Part shown: positions 34,658-43,522 of the stretch, in pieces
Layout of the letters: every line of letters begins with the position of its first letter
Position numbering within the stretch: the stretch's first letter is position 1
Assembly (NCBI GenBank): GCA_963807015.1
Contig: CAWEAS010000025.1
Coordinates: forward strand, 62,001-126,000
DNA: 64,000 bases
Direction: 5' to 3'
From: JAJPKK01 sp963807015
Lineage (GTDB): Bacteria; Pseudomonadota; Alphaproteobacteria; Rhizobiales; Xanthobacteraceae
Made by a program: the position numbers and the translations under genes
Notes under the pieces: model-generated
What the model was told of the DNA's origin: nothing
Database searches by the model: none
The model's input: only the letters and a program-made list of their open reading frames with translations

Positions 34658-35548
34658 TCAATAATTCCAGCGCTGCGCCTTGCTGACCAGAAAGTCGCGG
34701 AACGCCTGCACCCGTGCAACCGACTTGAGTTCCTCCGGATAGACGAAATAGGCGTCGAGCGCGATCGTCTCGGAATCGCCCAGGAGTTGCACCAGCCCGC
34801 CGTCCTCTTCGACGATGTAGTCCGGCAGCATGGCGATGCCGAGCCCGGCCTGGCAGGCGCGCAGAATGCCGATGATGTTGTTGATGGTGAGGTGCGGCGT
34901 TCGCGGCCCCTTGCCGTTGCGGCCGACGTCAACGAGCCAGCGCGTGTTTTGCAGGTAACTAGGCACCTGGCCGCCGAGTACTAGGAGATGATGCTTGTCG
35001 AGATCTTCGTGCGAGCGCGGCGTGCCGAGCCGCTTGAGATACTCCGGCGAAGCGTAGACGTGGAAATGCACCGAGAACAGCTTGCGCTGAATCAGGTCCG
35101 GCTGGGTCGGTTGGCGCAAGCGGATCGCGACGTCGGCCTCGCGCATTGCGAGATCGAGTTCCTCGTCGGTCGTAAGGAGAGTGATACGAATGTCGGGATA
35201 AAGGTCGCCGAATTCGCCAAGGCGCGGCGTCAACCAGTGCACGCCGATACCGACGGTGGTGGTGATCCGAAGATCGCCGTGCGGCCGCTCGCGGCTGTCG
35301 GTCAGCTTGGCGCGGGCCGACTCGAGCTTCATGAACACGTCGTGGGCGGTGCGATAAAGCAATTCGCCCTGTTCGGTGAGAATCAGACCACGCGCATGGC
35401 GATGGAACAGCGAGACAGAGAGTTCCTGTTCGAGCGCGCTCACCTGGCGCGACACCGCCGACTGCGACAGACCGAGTTGTTCGCCGGCGTGAGTGAAACT
35501 GCCGGCTTCCGCAGCAGCGTGAAAGACTTTGAGCTTGTCCCAATCCAT
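34658..35548 (-). CDS. LysR-family transcriptional regulator
   Basis: A 296-residue LysR regulator. The N-terminal winged helix spans about residues 3-62 (KLKVFHAAAEAGSFTHAGEQLGLSQSAVSRQVSALEQELS), and a periplasmic-binding-protein-like effector domain follows. The ATG at 35548 is preferred to a TTG at 35554. It lies 21 bp after trxB on the same strand and may share its transcript. Target genes and co-inducer cannot be told from the sequence. Confidence 0.93.
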   Translation of the reverse strand: MDWDKLKVFHAAAEAGSFTHAGEQLGLSQSAVSRQVSALEQELSVSLFHRHARGLILTEQGELLYRTAHDVFMKLESARAKLTDSRERPHGDLRITTTVGIGVHWLTPRLGEFGDLYPDIRITLLTTDEELDLAMREADVAIRLRQPTQPDLIQRKLFSVHFHVYASPEYLKRLGTPRSHEDLDKHHLLVLGGQVPSYLQNTRWLVDVGRNGKGPRTPHLTINNIIGILRACQAGLGIAMLPDYIVEEDGGLVQLLGDSETIALDAYFVYPEELKSVARVQAFRDFLVSKAQRWNY

Positions 35549-35569
35549 GATCAACCGTTTCCGATGCTG

Positions 35570-36544
35570 CTATTCCGCCGCGACGCGGCCGGCTGCGGCA
35601 GCTTCATGCGCAGCTAAAAATCGTTCGGCTTCGAGCGCCGCCATGCAGCCCATGCCCGCAGCCGTCACCGCTTGCCGGTAGACGTCGTCGGTCACGTCGC
35701 CGGCAGCGAATACGCCGGGGACCGACGTCGCGGTCGAGAACGGCGCGGTCTTGATGTAGCCGCTGGACTTCAGCTCGACCTGACCGACGAACAGTTCCGT
35801 CGCCGGCGAATGCCCAATGGCAATGAAGACGCCGTCGGCGGGGTGATGGCTCAATGCGCCCGTATTGATGTCGCGCAGCGTGACGCCGGTGACTCTGTGG
35901 GGATCGTCGCTGCCGGACACCTCCTCCAGCACGCTGTCCCAGATCACGATGATCTTCGGGTTGCGGAACAGGCGTTCCTGCAGAATGCGCTCGGCGCGAA
36001 ACGCGTTGCGGCGATGCACGACGGTGACGGAGGCGGCAAAATTGGTGAGGAACAAGGCTTCCTCGACGGCGGTATTGCCGCCACCGATGACGAAGACCCG
36101 CTTGTCCCTGAAGAAGAAGCCGTCGCAGGTCGCGCAGGCGGACACGCCATGGCCGCGGAACCTCTGCTCAGACTGCAGATCGAGCCAGCGCGCCTGGGCG
36201 CCGGTCGAGATCACCAGCGTTTCGGCAAAATAGACGTCGCCCAAATCACACATGATACGGAACGGCCGCCGGGACAGGTCGACGGCGTTGGCGTGATCGG
36301 ACACAAGCTTGGTACCGACGTGAGCCGCCTGCTTTTCCATCTGCTCCATCAGCCAGGGACCCTGGATGACGTCGGCGTATCCGGGGTAGTTCTCGACATC
36401 GGTGGTGATGGTGAGCTGGCCGCCGGGCTGAAAGCCCTGGATCAGAATGGGCTTGAGCATGGCGCGGGCGGCATAGATCGCCGCGGTATAGCCGGCCGGT
36501 CCCGAGCCTAGAATAACGGTCTTCGCATGAATGGATTCGGACAT
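35570..36544 (-). CDS. trxB: Thioredoxin-disulfide reductase
   Basis: A 324-residue low-molecular-weight thioredoxin reductase that reduces thioredoxin with NADPH. The FAD-binding motif is GSGPAGYTAAIYAARA, the redox-active pair is CATC (Cys137 and Cys140), and the NADPH motif is VIGGGNTAVEEALFL. The C-terminal FAD stretch GVFAAGDVTD is present. Length is the usual one. Upstream, 263 bp separate it from the divergent lrp-like gene. Confidence 0.97.
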   Translation of the reverse strand: MSESIHAKTVILGSGPAGYTAAIYAARAMLKPILIQGFQPGGQLTITTDVENYPGYADVIQGPWLMEQMEKQAAHVGTKLVSDHANAVDLSRRPFRIMCDLGDVYFAETLVISTGAQARWLDLQSEQRFRGHGVSACATCDGFFFRDKRVFVIGGGNTAVEEALFLTNFAASVTVVHRRNAFRAERILQERLFRNPKIIVIWDSVLEEVSGSDDPHRVTGVTLRDINTGALSHHPADGVFIAIGHSPATELFVGQVELKSSGYIKTAPFSTATSVPGVFAAGDVTDDVYRQAVTAAGMGCMAALEAERFLAAHEAAAAGRVAAE

Positions 36545-36807
36545 CGATGCTTCTCTGGCACCACAGCAATGCCCCCAAAAGAGCCATTGCCGGCGCCTCC
36601 CCAGCCCCCATATAGGGCTTTGCCAGAGCTATGCAAGAAACGCAATCCTGAATTCGCCAGCTTAGGGTGCTGCTCTCAAGACTGTGAATGATTCACTGCC
36701 TTGCATGGATAGGTACCGGGCTGCCGGCCCTCGCCCCTTCCGGACCGCGGCAAGGCTCTATTGCGCAATAATGTTTCGCCAAGCCGCGTTCTGTTGTACA
36801 AAAAAGA

Positions 36808-37302
36808 ATGGCTATTCCTCTTCGACGCCTCGACGCCATCGACCGCAACATCCTGCGCGAACTCCAGGATAACGGCCGGATGACCAACGTGGAACTCGCG
36901 CGGCGGGTGGGCATCTCGGCCCCCCCCTGCCTGCGGCGAGTCCGCAGCCTGGAAGAGGCTGGCCTCATCAAGGGCTATCGCGCCCGCCTTGATGAGAAAG
37001 CGCTCGGCTGCGAAGTGATGGCGTTTGCCATGGTGCACCTGTCGAGTCAGGCGGAGGCCGACCTTCAGGCGTTCGAATCGTTCGTGCGCCGCGAACCGCT
37101 GGTGCGCGAATGCTGGATGCTGTCGGGCGAGGTCGACTTCATCCTCAAATGCGTAGCGCCGAACCTCTCGGATTTCCAAAACTTCGTGACGAAGCTCACC
37201 GCGGCGCCACACGTCCTCAACGTCAAGACATCGCTGACGCTCCGCAACTCCAAGGACGCGCCGATCGTGCCCGTCGAATTGCTACGCGCACCACCAGGGT
37301 GA
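36808..37302 (+). CDS. Lrp/AsnC-family transcriptional regulator
   Basis: A 164-residue Lrp/AsnC protein with an N-terminal winged helix (LDAIDRNILRELQDNGRMTNVELARRVGISAPPCLRRVRSLE) and a RAM effector domain of about 75 residues. Such regulators sense amino acids and often act on metabolism or transport genes. Its ATG follows the AT-rich stretch tgttgtacaaaaaaga. A stretch of T's (agtttttct) follows the stop after a weak CACC/GGTG hairpin, which might terminate it. It is divergent from trxB. Confidence 0.93.
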   Translation: MAIPLRRLDAIDRNILRELQDNGRMTNVELARRVGISAPPCLRRVRSLEEAGLIKGYRARLDEKALGCEVMAFAMVHLSSQAEADLQAFESFVRREPLVRECWMLSGEVDFILKCVAPNLSDFQNFVTKLTAAPHVLNVKTSLTLRNSKDAPIVPVELLRAPPG

Positions 37303-37381
37303 GTTTTTCTATTCCCTCTTACTGCTGCCTGCGTGTTGCTGCGCGCTACCGGTTTAGTCTAGCCTCTTCTTTCACCTCCCC

Positions 37382-37390
37382 CGCACGCGG
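37382..37390. repeat. Left target-site duplication of the IS4 element
   Basis: The 9-base sequence cgcacgcgg directly precedes the element and is repeated directly after it at 38676-38684. Joining the flanks restores CCCCGC-AC-GCGGGG, a perfect hairpin, with further CCT/AGG pairing outside. Confidence 0.9.
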
Positions 37391-38675
37391 CAGGGCTGTC
37401 CGGGGAAGTTTTAGACATAGCGGAATTCGAGTTGGGCATCGGATGATTTTGGAGCGTTTCGAGATGGGTTGACGGGAGGGGGCTTGTCGATTTCGGCGAT
37501 CGGCCTTCGCATGAACAGGCGCTGGCGAATGAGTTCGATGAGGCGAAGGACGGGGATGGTGAGGCGATGCAGGCGCGCGGCGATGCGCAGCAGGAGATAG
37601 GCGATCATCGCAGCCAGAATCTGCAGGCGGATTGCATTTTCGCTCGTGCCGAGGAACTTGCGGATATCGAGATGTTGCTTGATCCAGCGAAACAGCAGCT
37701 CAATCTGCCAACGGGCCTTGTACAACTGGCCGATTTCGGTCGCGCTGCGCACGAGGTCGTTGGTGATCAGTGTCAGGCTGCCGCCATTGTCGCGCTTGAG
37801 CCTGATGCGGCGCAGCGCCATCGGCAGCCGCGAATCGCCTTTGCTGACGAGCCTGACCTCGGCGTCATCGATAATCCTAAAGCCGTCGCCGCGCCGCTTT
37901 CGCAACGGCCGGCGCCGGGTCATCCGCAAGCGAGTGTTGACCTTGGCCCGGGTGACGAAGAAAGCCCCGCTGTCATTGATCCGCTGCCACCAGCCAAAGT
38001 GGCAATAGCCCTTGTCGAACACGTAAGTCGCGCCGGTCTCGATCGCGAATTTACGGCCGACCTCGACGTCGTTGACGGTTGCCGCCGTGACCTCGATACA
38101 GCGCGGGCAATCGGCCTGCGGATCATAGACGACGTGCATTTTCATGCCGCGGATACGTCCGTTCCACTTGGCCCATTTGCACACCTTGCCCAACGGAACA
38201 GGGCTGGCGTCAATCACGCGCACCATCTCGGCGCCGTCCCGCCGGGTCGACCGATCGGCCGACTGCGACAGCATCGTAAAGACTTCGGCAAAGACCGCGG
38301 TCGGGCGGCGCCCGTTGGCGTCCGACAACGTCGAGCGCGCAAGCGGACCGACATGCAGATGATAGTGGTGATGGGCGTTAGCATTGAAGGCGGTCTCAAG
38401 CCCACGCAAGCCGTCGATCTGGCTCAACTGCGCGAAAATCAGCGCGACCAGATGATCCCAACTCTTGAACGACTTGTCGTAGGCGTCGGCGCCGTGCCGA
38501 TCCACAACAGATTGGAACCAGCGACGATCGATCGGTTTAAGCAGTGTCCCCATGATGCTATCGAGGTAGCGCATGCTTGGCCCTTTCTGAGTCTCGACAA
38601 CCAGCAAGGATCGGGTTGCACCGATTCTGCCGAGCATGCACCGCGTCACAATGAATCATTCCCCGGACACCCCTG
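37391..38675 (-). mobile_element. IS4-family insertion sequence, 1285 bp
   Basis: The element runs between terminal inverted repeats at 37391-37412 (cagggctgtccggggaagtt and 2 more) and 38654-38675. They match at CAGGG, TGTCCGGGGAA and the final TT, with mismatches at four positions. It is flanked by a 9-bp target duplication. It contains one transposase gene (37411-38574). Intact ends, an intact gene and the exact duplication suggest a recent insertion. Confidence 0.95.
37411..38574 (-). CDS. IS4-family transposase
   Basis: A DDE transposase of 387 residues, from the likely ATG 38574 (MRYLDSIMGTLLKPID). The IS4 hallmark Y-(2)-R-(3)-E-(6)-K is visible in YKARWQIELLFRWIKQHL. The first catalytic Asp is probably in VIDASPVPLG. 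The N-terminal part (RRWFQSVVDRHGADAYDKSFKSWDH) is of the ISPepr1-like group. A longer frame to 38649 exists but its first 25 residues lie in the element's leader. The stop lies 20 bp inside the left terminal repeat. Confidence 0.93.
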   Translation of the reverse strand: MRYLDSIMGTLLKPIDRRWFQSVVDRHGADAYDKSFKSWDHLVALIFAQLSQIDGLRGLETAFNANAHHHYHLHVGPLARSTLSDANGRRPTAVFAEVFTMLSQSADRSTRRDGAEMVRVIDASPVPLGKVCKWAKWNGRIRGMKMHVVYDPQADCPRCIEVTAATVNDVEVGRKFAIETGATYVFDKGYCHFGWWQRINDSGAFFVTRAKVNTRLRMTRRRPLRKRRGDGFRIIDDAEVRLVSKGDSRLPMALRRIRLKRDNGGSLTLITNDLVRSATEIGQLYKARWQIELLFRWIKQHLDIRKFLGTSENAIRLQILAAMIAYLLLRIAARLHRLTIPVLRLIELIRQRLFMRRPIAEIDKPPPVNPSRNAPKSSDAQLEFRYV

Positions 38676-38684
38676 CGCACGCGG
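38676..38684. repeat. Right target-site duplication of the IS4 element
   Basis: The sequence cgcacgcgg immediately after the right terminal repeat matches 37382-37390 exactly. Confidence 0.9.
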
Positions 38685-38710
38685 GGCAGGGGAAACCTCA
38701 TTCTTGCAAA

Positions 38711-40393
38711 TCAAACCGCAAACCGAGCGACGAGTTCTTGCCGCACGCGCGCGATGACGTCGGACCAATCGCCGGCGCGGCGCTGCCGGAACAAGCGGGC
38801 GGTCGGATACCACGGCGAATCTTCGCAATCGAGAAGCCAACGCCAGTCGACCCTGGTGGGCAACATGATCCAGACCGGTTTGCCGAGCGCGCCGGCGACA
38901 TGGGCGATCGAGGTGTCGACCGTAATCACGAGATCGAGGACGGAGATCACGGCTGCGGTGTCGGCAAAATCCTGCAGCCCCGGTCCGAGATCGAGGACGT
39001 TGCCGGAGCGCGCCACCGCCTCTGCGTCCGCCGGGCGCGGTTCCTTCTGCAAGCTGATGAAATCGATGCCGGCCACGGCGATGAGCGGCGCCAGCATGTC
39101 GAACGGCAACGAACGGGTGCGGTCGTTCTTATGGCGCGGGTTGCCGGACCACACGAGGCCGACGCGGGGCACTCCTGCCGGCAGCCGCGCACGCCACTGC
39201 GCGATGCTGTCGGCCGGCGCCTCGAGATAGGGAGTTTGCACCGGTACGGTTTCGAGTGTCGTCGCGAATGCGAGCGGCAGGCTCGGCATCGGGCAGTGCA
39301 CGTCGAACGCAGGCAGCGTAGCCCCGCGATCAACGATCATCGCAATCCCAGGGAGGTTCGCCATGAAGCTCACCAGCGCCGGCTGGACTTCGAGAATTAC
39401 TCGCGCGCCCTGTGCCGTGACCATTGGCGCATAGCGCGCGAACTGGATGGTGTCGCCGAATCCTTGCTCAGCGTGCAGGAGGATGGTGCGTCCCGCAAGA
39501 GGTTCGCCGCGCCATTGCGGCACGGCAAAATCCCGGGGTCGCAGGCCAATTTCCTTGTGCTTGAATCGCCATTCGTAGCCGTCCCAGCCGGCTGCATACT
39601 GGCCGCGCAACAGCCGCAGCAGCGCCTCGTGCCAGCGCGCCGCGGAATGGCCGGCATCGACGGCAAAGACCTCGTGGAAGGCAGCAAGCGCCTCGTCGTG
39701 GCGACCCAGCTCGATCAGCGCCAAGGCGCGGTTATGAAACGCACCGGCATAGTTGGGGCGCAACGCAATGGCGCGAACGCAGCTTGCGACCGCATCCTCG
39801 AACCGCTCGAGCGCCTGCAAAGCGGCTCCGCGATTGCTGTGCGCGCGTGCGTCCGCGGGATCGATTGCGATTGCCTCATCGAAGCTTGCAAGCGCTTCCT
39901 CGAGGCGTTCGAGCTTGAGCAGCACGATGCCGCGATTGCAGTGGGCATCGGCAAAATCCGGGGCGATGGCGAGCGCCCTCTCGCAGCTCGCGAGCGCCTC
40001 GTCATATCGTTCAAGTTCTTTAAGATCGGCGGCGCGATTGTTGAGCGCGGCCGCATGATTGGGGTCGAGCGCGAGCGCGCGGCCGAAGACGGCGACCGCC
40101 TCGTCGCGACGGCCAAGCGCAGACAGTACAAGCCCATAGTTCGAAAGGATCGCAACATTGCGCGGCGCAAATTCGAGCGCGGCGCCGATGAGCGGAAGCG
40201 CCTCCTCATTGCGGCCTTGCTGGTGGCGCACGACCCCGAGCAGATGCAGCGCATCGACGTGGTGCGGCGCCGCCGCGAGAATGCGCGCATAGAAGGCGGC
40301 GGCCTCAGCGAGCATACCGCCGCGATGCAGCGCCAGCGCGTGCTGCAGGCTAGCCTCAGCGGGCGAGGCTGCGCTGGCGGGTGATGTCGTCAT
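38711..40393 (-). CDS. TPR protein with GT9-like glycosyltransferase domain
   Basis: A 560-residue protein. Residues about 10-280 are seven or eight tetratricopeptide repeats (for example NYGLVLSALGRRDEAVAVF). A GT9/heptosyltransferase-like domain follows: HAEQGFGDTIQFARY, GLVWSGNPRHKNDR and ITVDTSIAHVAGALGKPVW. The ATG at 40393 is supported because it starts TPR-like sequence directly; the longer frame to 40597 lies in the neighbour's coding region. It overlaps the upstream TPR gene by 38 bp, so the two are translationally linked. Such proteins may glycosylate proteins or cell-surface sugars; the acceptor is unknown. Confidence 0.88.
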   Translation of the reverse strand: MTTSPASAASPAEASLQHALALHRGGMLAEAAAFYARILAAAPHHVDALHLLGVVRHQQGRNEEALPLIGAALEFAPRNVAILSNYGLVLSALGRRDEAVAVFGRALALDPNHAAALNNRAADLKELERYDEALASCERALAIAPDFADAHCNRGIVLLKLERLEEALASFDEAIAIDPADARAHSNRGAALQALERFEDAVASCVRAIALRPNYAGAFHNRALALIELGRHDEALAAFHEVFAVDAGHSAARWHEALLRLLRGQYAAGWDGYEWRFKHKEIGLRPRDFAVPQWRGEPLAGRTILLHAEQGFGDTIQFARYAPMVTAQGARVILEVQPALVSFMANLPGIAMIVDRGATLPAFDVHCPMPSLPLAFATTLETVPVQTPYLEAPADSIAQWRARLPAGVPRVGLVWSGNPRHKNDRTRSLPFDMLAPLIAVAGIDFISLQKEPRPADAEAVARSGNVLDLGPGLQDFADTAAVISVLDLVITVDTSIAHVAGALGKPVWIMLPTRVDWRWLLDCEDSPWYPTARLFRQRRAGDWSDVIARVRQELVARFAV

Positions 40394-43007
40394 CGCTTGA
40401 ATCGACCGTGAAGCCTTTCGGACGCTCGCCCTTCTGCAACTGCCGCCACATCCGCCGATAAGCAATCTCGATATTGCGCCGGATGAGGTCGGTGTCGAAC
40501 AGCGCGCAGGTGAGCCGGTTCTCGGCAAGGCGCTTTCGGATTTCCCGCAGCAGATCCCGGTCCTCGGCAAGCCAGCGCGCAAGCGCCGCATAATCATTGA
40601 GATTGGTGGTCACGAGTTCCGGGAGGCCGATCGCCTGCAGCAGGCTCGCGGCCACGCGCCCGGCGAACGACTCGCCGCGGCACGTCAGCACCGGCAACCC
40701 GGCCCACAGCGCGTCGCTGCAGGTCGTGTGGGCGTTGTAGGGAAGCGTATCGAGAAAGAGGTCGGCGAGGCGATGACGCGCCAAATGCTCCGCCTGATCG
40801 AGGCGGGGTGCAAACACGACGCGCGCAGGGTCAATGCCGCGCGCCTGCGCCTGTCGCCGCAAATTCTGCTCCGCAGTTTCGTTGTCGCGCAGGAGCCACA
40901 GCACGCTGCCATCGATTGCGTTGAGGAGGCCCATCCAGATATCGAATACGGAGGCCGTGATCTTGTAGTTGTTGTTGAAGCTGCAGAAGACGAATCCTGT
41001 TTCCGGCAGGCCTGCCTCTGCACGGGTCGGCGTCGCTTCGGCGACCAGTCGCTTGGAATCGTTGACCTGATAGCAGTCCGGCAGCCGTACCACTTTCTCG
41101 GCGTAGAAGGCCTCTTCGCCCGGCGGCACCACGACGCCATCGACGAGGATGTAATCCATGAAATCGGCGCCCATCGTGCCCGGATAGCCGAGATAGTTCA
41201 CCTGGATCGGTGCGCCGCGGTAGCTCAGGATGCCCGGCCGGGCGTCCTGGGTGTAACCCATGATGTCGATTGCGATATCGATCTCATGCTCCGCCATGAG
41301 ACGCGCAACGTCGCGGTCGCCGATACCGCGCACGTCGAGAAAGCGGTCGAAGGAGGAGGCGACTCGCGCGCGGATGTCGCTGCCGTCGTCATGGCCGAAC
41401 GAAATGCCGAACACCTCGAACCGTGAGCGGTCGTGGCGCTCGAACAGGTTCACCATGAGGTACGCCATGGCGTGGCGATTGCAGTTCGCCGAAAGATAAG
41501 CGACGCGCAGCCGCTCATGGGTGCGAACGGTGGCACCATGCATCGGCGCCGGCAGTACCGGAAACTTATAGGCGGCGTAGCGGCGCGCACAGGCGAGCTG
41601 CACCGCCGGCGTCGAGATATGCCCGAGCAGCGTGAAGGGCGAGACGATCGACTTGCCCTCGATAACGTGCTTGCCGATTTCAGCCTCGATCGCGGCGACG
41701 CGGTCGAAGTCGCAAATCTTTGCGGCGCATTCGGCATAGCCGCTGAAGGCATGCGGCAGCGGCGTTCCGATCGCGAGCGCTTTCTCATAGCTCTCGAGGG
41801 CCGGAACGATGCGCTTCAACCCTTTGAGGGAATTGCCGCGATTGTACCAGGCCTCGGCGTAGTCGGGCGACAGCGCGATGGCCTTGTCGAGGTAGTCGAG
41901 CGCCTCCTCGAAACGCTTGATCTCGTTGAGCGCCGCCCCGCGATTGTTGAGGGCCTGAAGATTGTCAGGGGAAAGGGTGAGCGCGAGGTCATAGCTTTCA
42001 AGCGCCTCGCCATGGCGCCCAAGCGCGAGCAACGCATTGCCGCGATTGTTGAGCACGGCGGCATCGTTTGGTGGCATGGCAATCGCGCGATCAAGACAAG
42101 CAAGCGCCTCCTCGAAGCGATTGACCCGGAGCAGCGCGGCCCCGCGATTGCCATGGACCTTCGGGTCGTTGGGCGACAGCGCGATCGCCCGCGCAAAGCA
42201 GGCCTCGGCTTCCTCGTTGCGATTGAGCTCCTGGAGCGCAGCGCCGCGATTGTTGAGCGCCATGACCTGATCGGGCAGCTTCACGAGCACTTTATCGTAG
42301 TCGTCGAGCGCGTCGCGGTGGCGCTTGAGTTCGCTCAGCACGACGCCGCGCAGGAGGCGTGCATCAAGGTCTTCAGGCGCGAGTTCGATGGCGCGGTTGA
42401 GGCTTGCGAGGGCGGCGTCGAGATTGCGCAGCCCGTGCTGGAGGCGACCGAGTCCGAGGTGCGAAGGGCCGTGGTCCGGGCGAAGCGCGATGGCGCGCGC
42501 AAAGTTCTCGGCCGCCTCCTCGCGATGGCCGAGATCGGCCATCAGCAGGGCTCGATTGTAGAAGGCGTCGGCGTAATCAGGCCGAATCGCGATCGCGCGA
42601 TCGAAACTCATCACCGCACCGGCCGGGCGGTTGAGCGCGCGCAGCGCCGTGCCGCGGTTGTTCAGCGCCTCGGCATAACGCGGCTTGAGCGCGAGCGCCC
42701 GATCATAGGCGGCAATCGCGTCCTCGTGGTGGCCAAGTTCCTGTAGCACGATGCCGAGATTGGACTGCGCCTCGACCATATTCGGATTGATGCGGCAGGC
42801 CTTGTCGATGAGTTCATGAGCCTCAGCGTTGCGACCCTGCTGGTGGCGCAAGACGCCAAGCAGATGCAGGGCATCGAAGTGCTGCGGATTGTCGAGAAGA
42901 ATCTGCCCGTAAAGCAGCTGTGCGGACGCGAGATTGCCGGCCTGATGGCATTCCAATGCCTTGGCGAGCAGGTGCTCGACATCGACTGACTTCAGGGACG
43001 CGGGCAT
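40356..43007 (-). CDS. TPR-containing O-GlcNAc transferase-like protein
   Basis: An 883-residue protein with about a dozen tetratricopeptide repeats (roughly residues 10-440), then a SPINDLY/OGT-type domain (Glyco_transf_41): DIAIDIMGYTQDARPGILSYRGAPIQVNYLGYPGTMGADFMDYI, VVRLPDCYQVND, FCSFNNNYKITASVF and HTTCSDALWAGLPVLT. OGT-type enzymes transfer GlcNAc or a related sugar to Ser/Thr of proteins. The ATG at 43007 (MPASLKSVDVEHLL) is chosen because the longer reading to 43169 runs into a repeat at 43117-43224. The gene is followed by a second TPR-glycosyltransferase gene overlapping it by 38 bp. Confidence 0.9.
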   Translation of the reverse strand: MPASLKSVDVEHLLAKALECHQAGNLASAQLLYGQILLDNPQHFDALHLLGVLRHQQGRNAEAHELIDKACRINPNMVEAQSNLGIVLQELGHHEDAIAAYDRALALKPRYAEALNNRGTALRALNRPAGAVMSFDRAIAIRPDYADAFYNRALLMADLGHREEAAENFARAIALRPDHGPSHLGLGRLQHGLRNLDAALASLNRAIELAPEDLDARLLRGVVLSELKRHRDALDDYDKVLVKLPDQVMALNNRGAALQELNRNEEAEACFARAIALSPNDPKVHGNRGAALLRVNRFEEALACLDRAIAMPPNDAAVLNNRGNALLALGRHGEALESYDLALTLSPDNLQALNNRGAALNEIKRFEEALDYLDKAIALSPDYAEAWYNRGNSLKGLKRIVPALESYEKALAIGTPLPHAFSGYAECAAKICDFDRVAAIEAEIGKHVIEGKSIVSPFTLLGHISTPAVQLACARRYAAYKFPVLPAPMHGATVRTHERLRVAYLSANCNRHAMAYLMVNLFERHDRSRFEVFGISFGHDDGSDIRARVASSFDRFLDVRGIGDRDVARLMAEHEIDIAIDIMGYTQDARPGILSYRGAPIQVNYLGYPGTMGADFMDYILVDGVVVPPGEEAFYAEKVVRLPDCYQVNDSKRLVAEATPTRAEAGLPETGFVFCSFNNNYKITASVFDIWMGLLNAIDGSVLWLLRDNETAEQNLRRQAQARGIDPARVVFAPRLDQAEHLARHRLADLFLDTLPYNAHTTCSDALWAGLPVLTCRGESFAGRVAASLLQAIGLPELVTTNLNDYAALARWLAEDRDLLREIRKRLAENRLTCALFDTDLIRRNIEIAYRRMWRQLQKGERPKGFTVDSSDDDITRQRSLAR

Positions 43008-43116
43008 GTCGTGATGGAAATTTTCGATGGTTCGGACGCAGTCACACGCGACACGAATCAGCGACACACCATCGCCCAGCGCCGCGGAAATTGCCAGCGT
43101 CGTACCGGCGTTATCA

Positions 43117-43224
43117 GTCACTCCGGGCCGCATAAGCGAAGCGGAGGCAAGCCCGGAATCCATGAACACGGACTGCGGAGCATGGATTCCGGGCTGCCAA
43201 GCTGCGCTCGGGCCCCGGAATGAC
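43117..43224. repeat. Composite palindromic intergenic repeat
   Basis: Outer ends gtcactccggg and ccccggaatgac are imperfect inverted repeats, and an inner perfect 15-bp dyad (agcccggaatccatg at 43150-43164, catggattccgggct at 43181-43195) lies in the middle. It is related to the element at 11840-11946. It lies upstream of the OGT-like gene and covers part of the extended reading frame, which supports the shorter start. Confidence 0.85.
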
Positions 43225-43286
43225 TGATTGATTGGCTCGAATTTTACGAAAAGGAGAGGATGATGTGTAGCTGCGCTCAGACGCGT

Positions 43287-43466
43287 CTATTTGGGTGTTT
43301 TATCGGACAATTCCTCGACGCTGAACGTCGTGCCCTGCCCGGCATCAAGTGACCGGATGCCCTTGTCGAGTTCCGCACGAAGACTCCGGATTTGCTCGAC
43401 GTGCAACAACAATTGCTGCCCGATTTCTTCCTGATCGGCATCAGGAAGAGCGGCGATTTGCGCCAT
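43287..43466 (-). CDS. Small ParD-like or unknown 59-residue protein
   Basis: A 59-residue open reading frame starting MAQIAALPDADQEEIGQQLL and ending SVEELSDKTPK. The run LRAELDKGIRSLDAGQGTTF resembles the C-terminal part of small ParD-like antitoxins, in which a helix is followed by a short acidic tail. No toxin gene of the ParE type is adjacent. There is no clear ribosome-binding site before the ATG at 43466. It may be a solitary antitoxin remnant or a chance frame. Confidence 0.45.
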   Translation of the reverse strand: MAQIAALPDADQEEIGQQLLLHVEQIRSLRAELDKGIRSLDAGQGTTFSVEELSDKTPK

Positions 43467-43522
43467 CGCTCGTTGGAGGGGTCTTCACCATTGCAACGAG
43501 TCCCGCCGCCGAAAGAGCAGCG

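Noticed and set aside
38636..40384. A 582-residue plus-strand frame opposite the TPR-glycosyltransferase gene
   Set aside because: It mirrors the TPR repeats on the other strand and has no family match; the same applies to the frame at 41433-42746.
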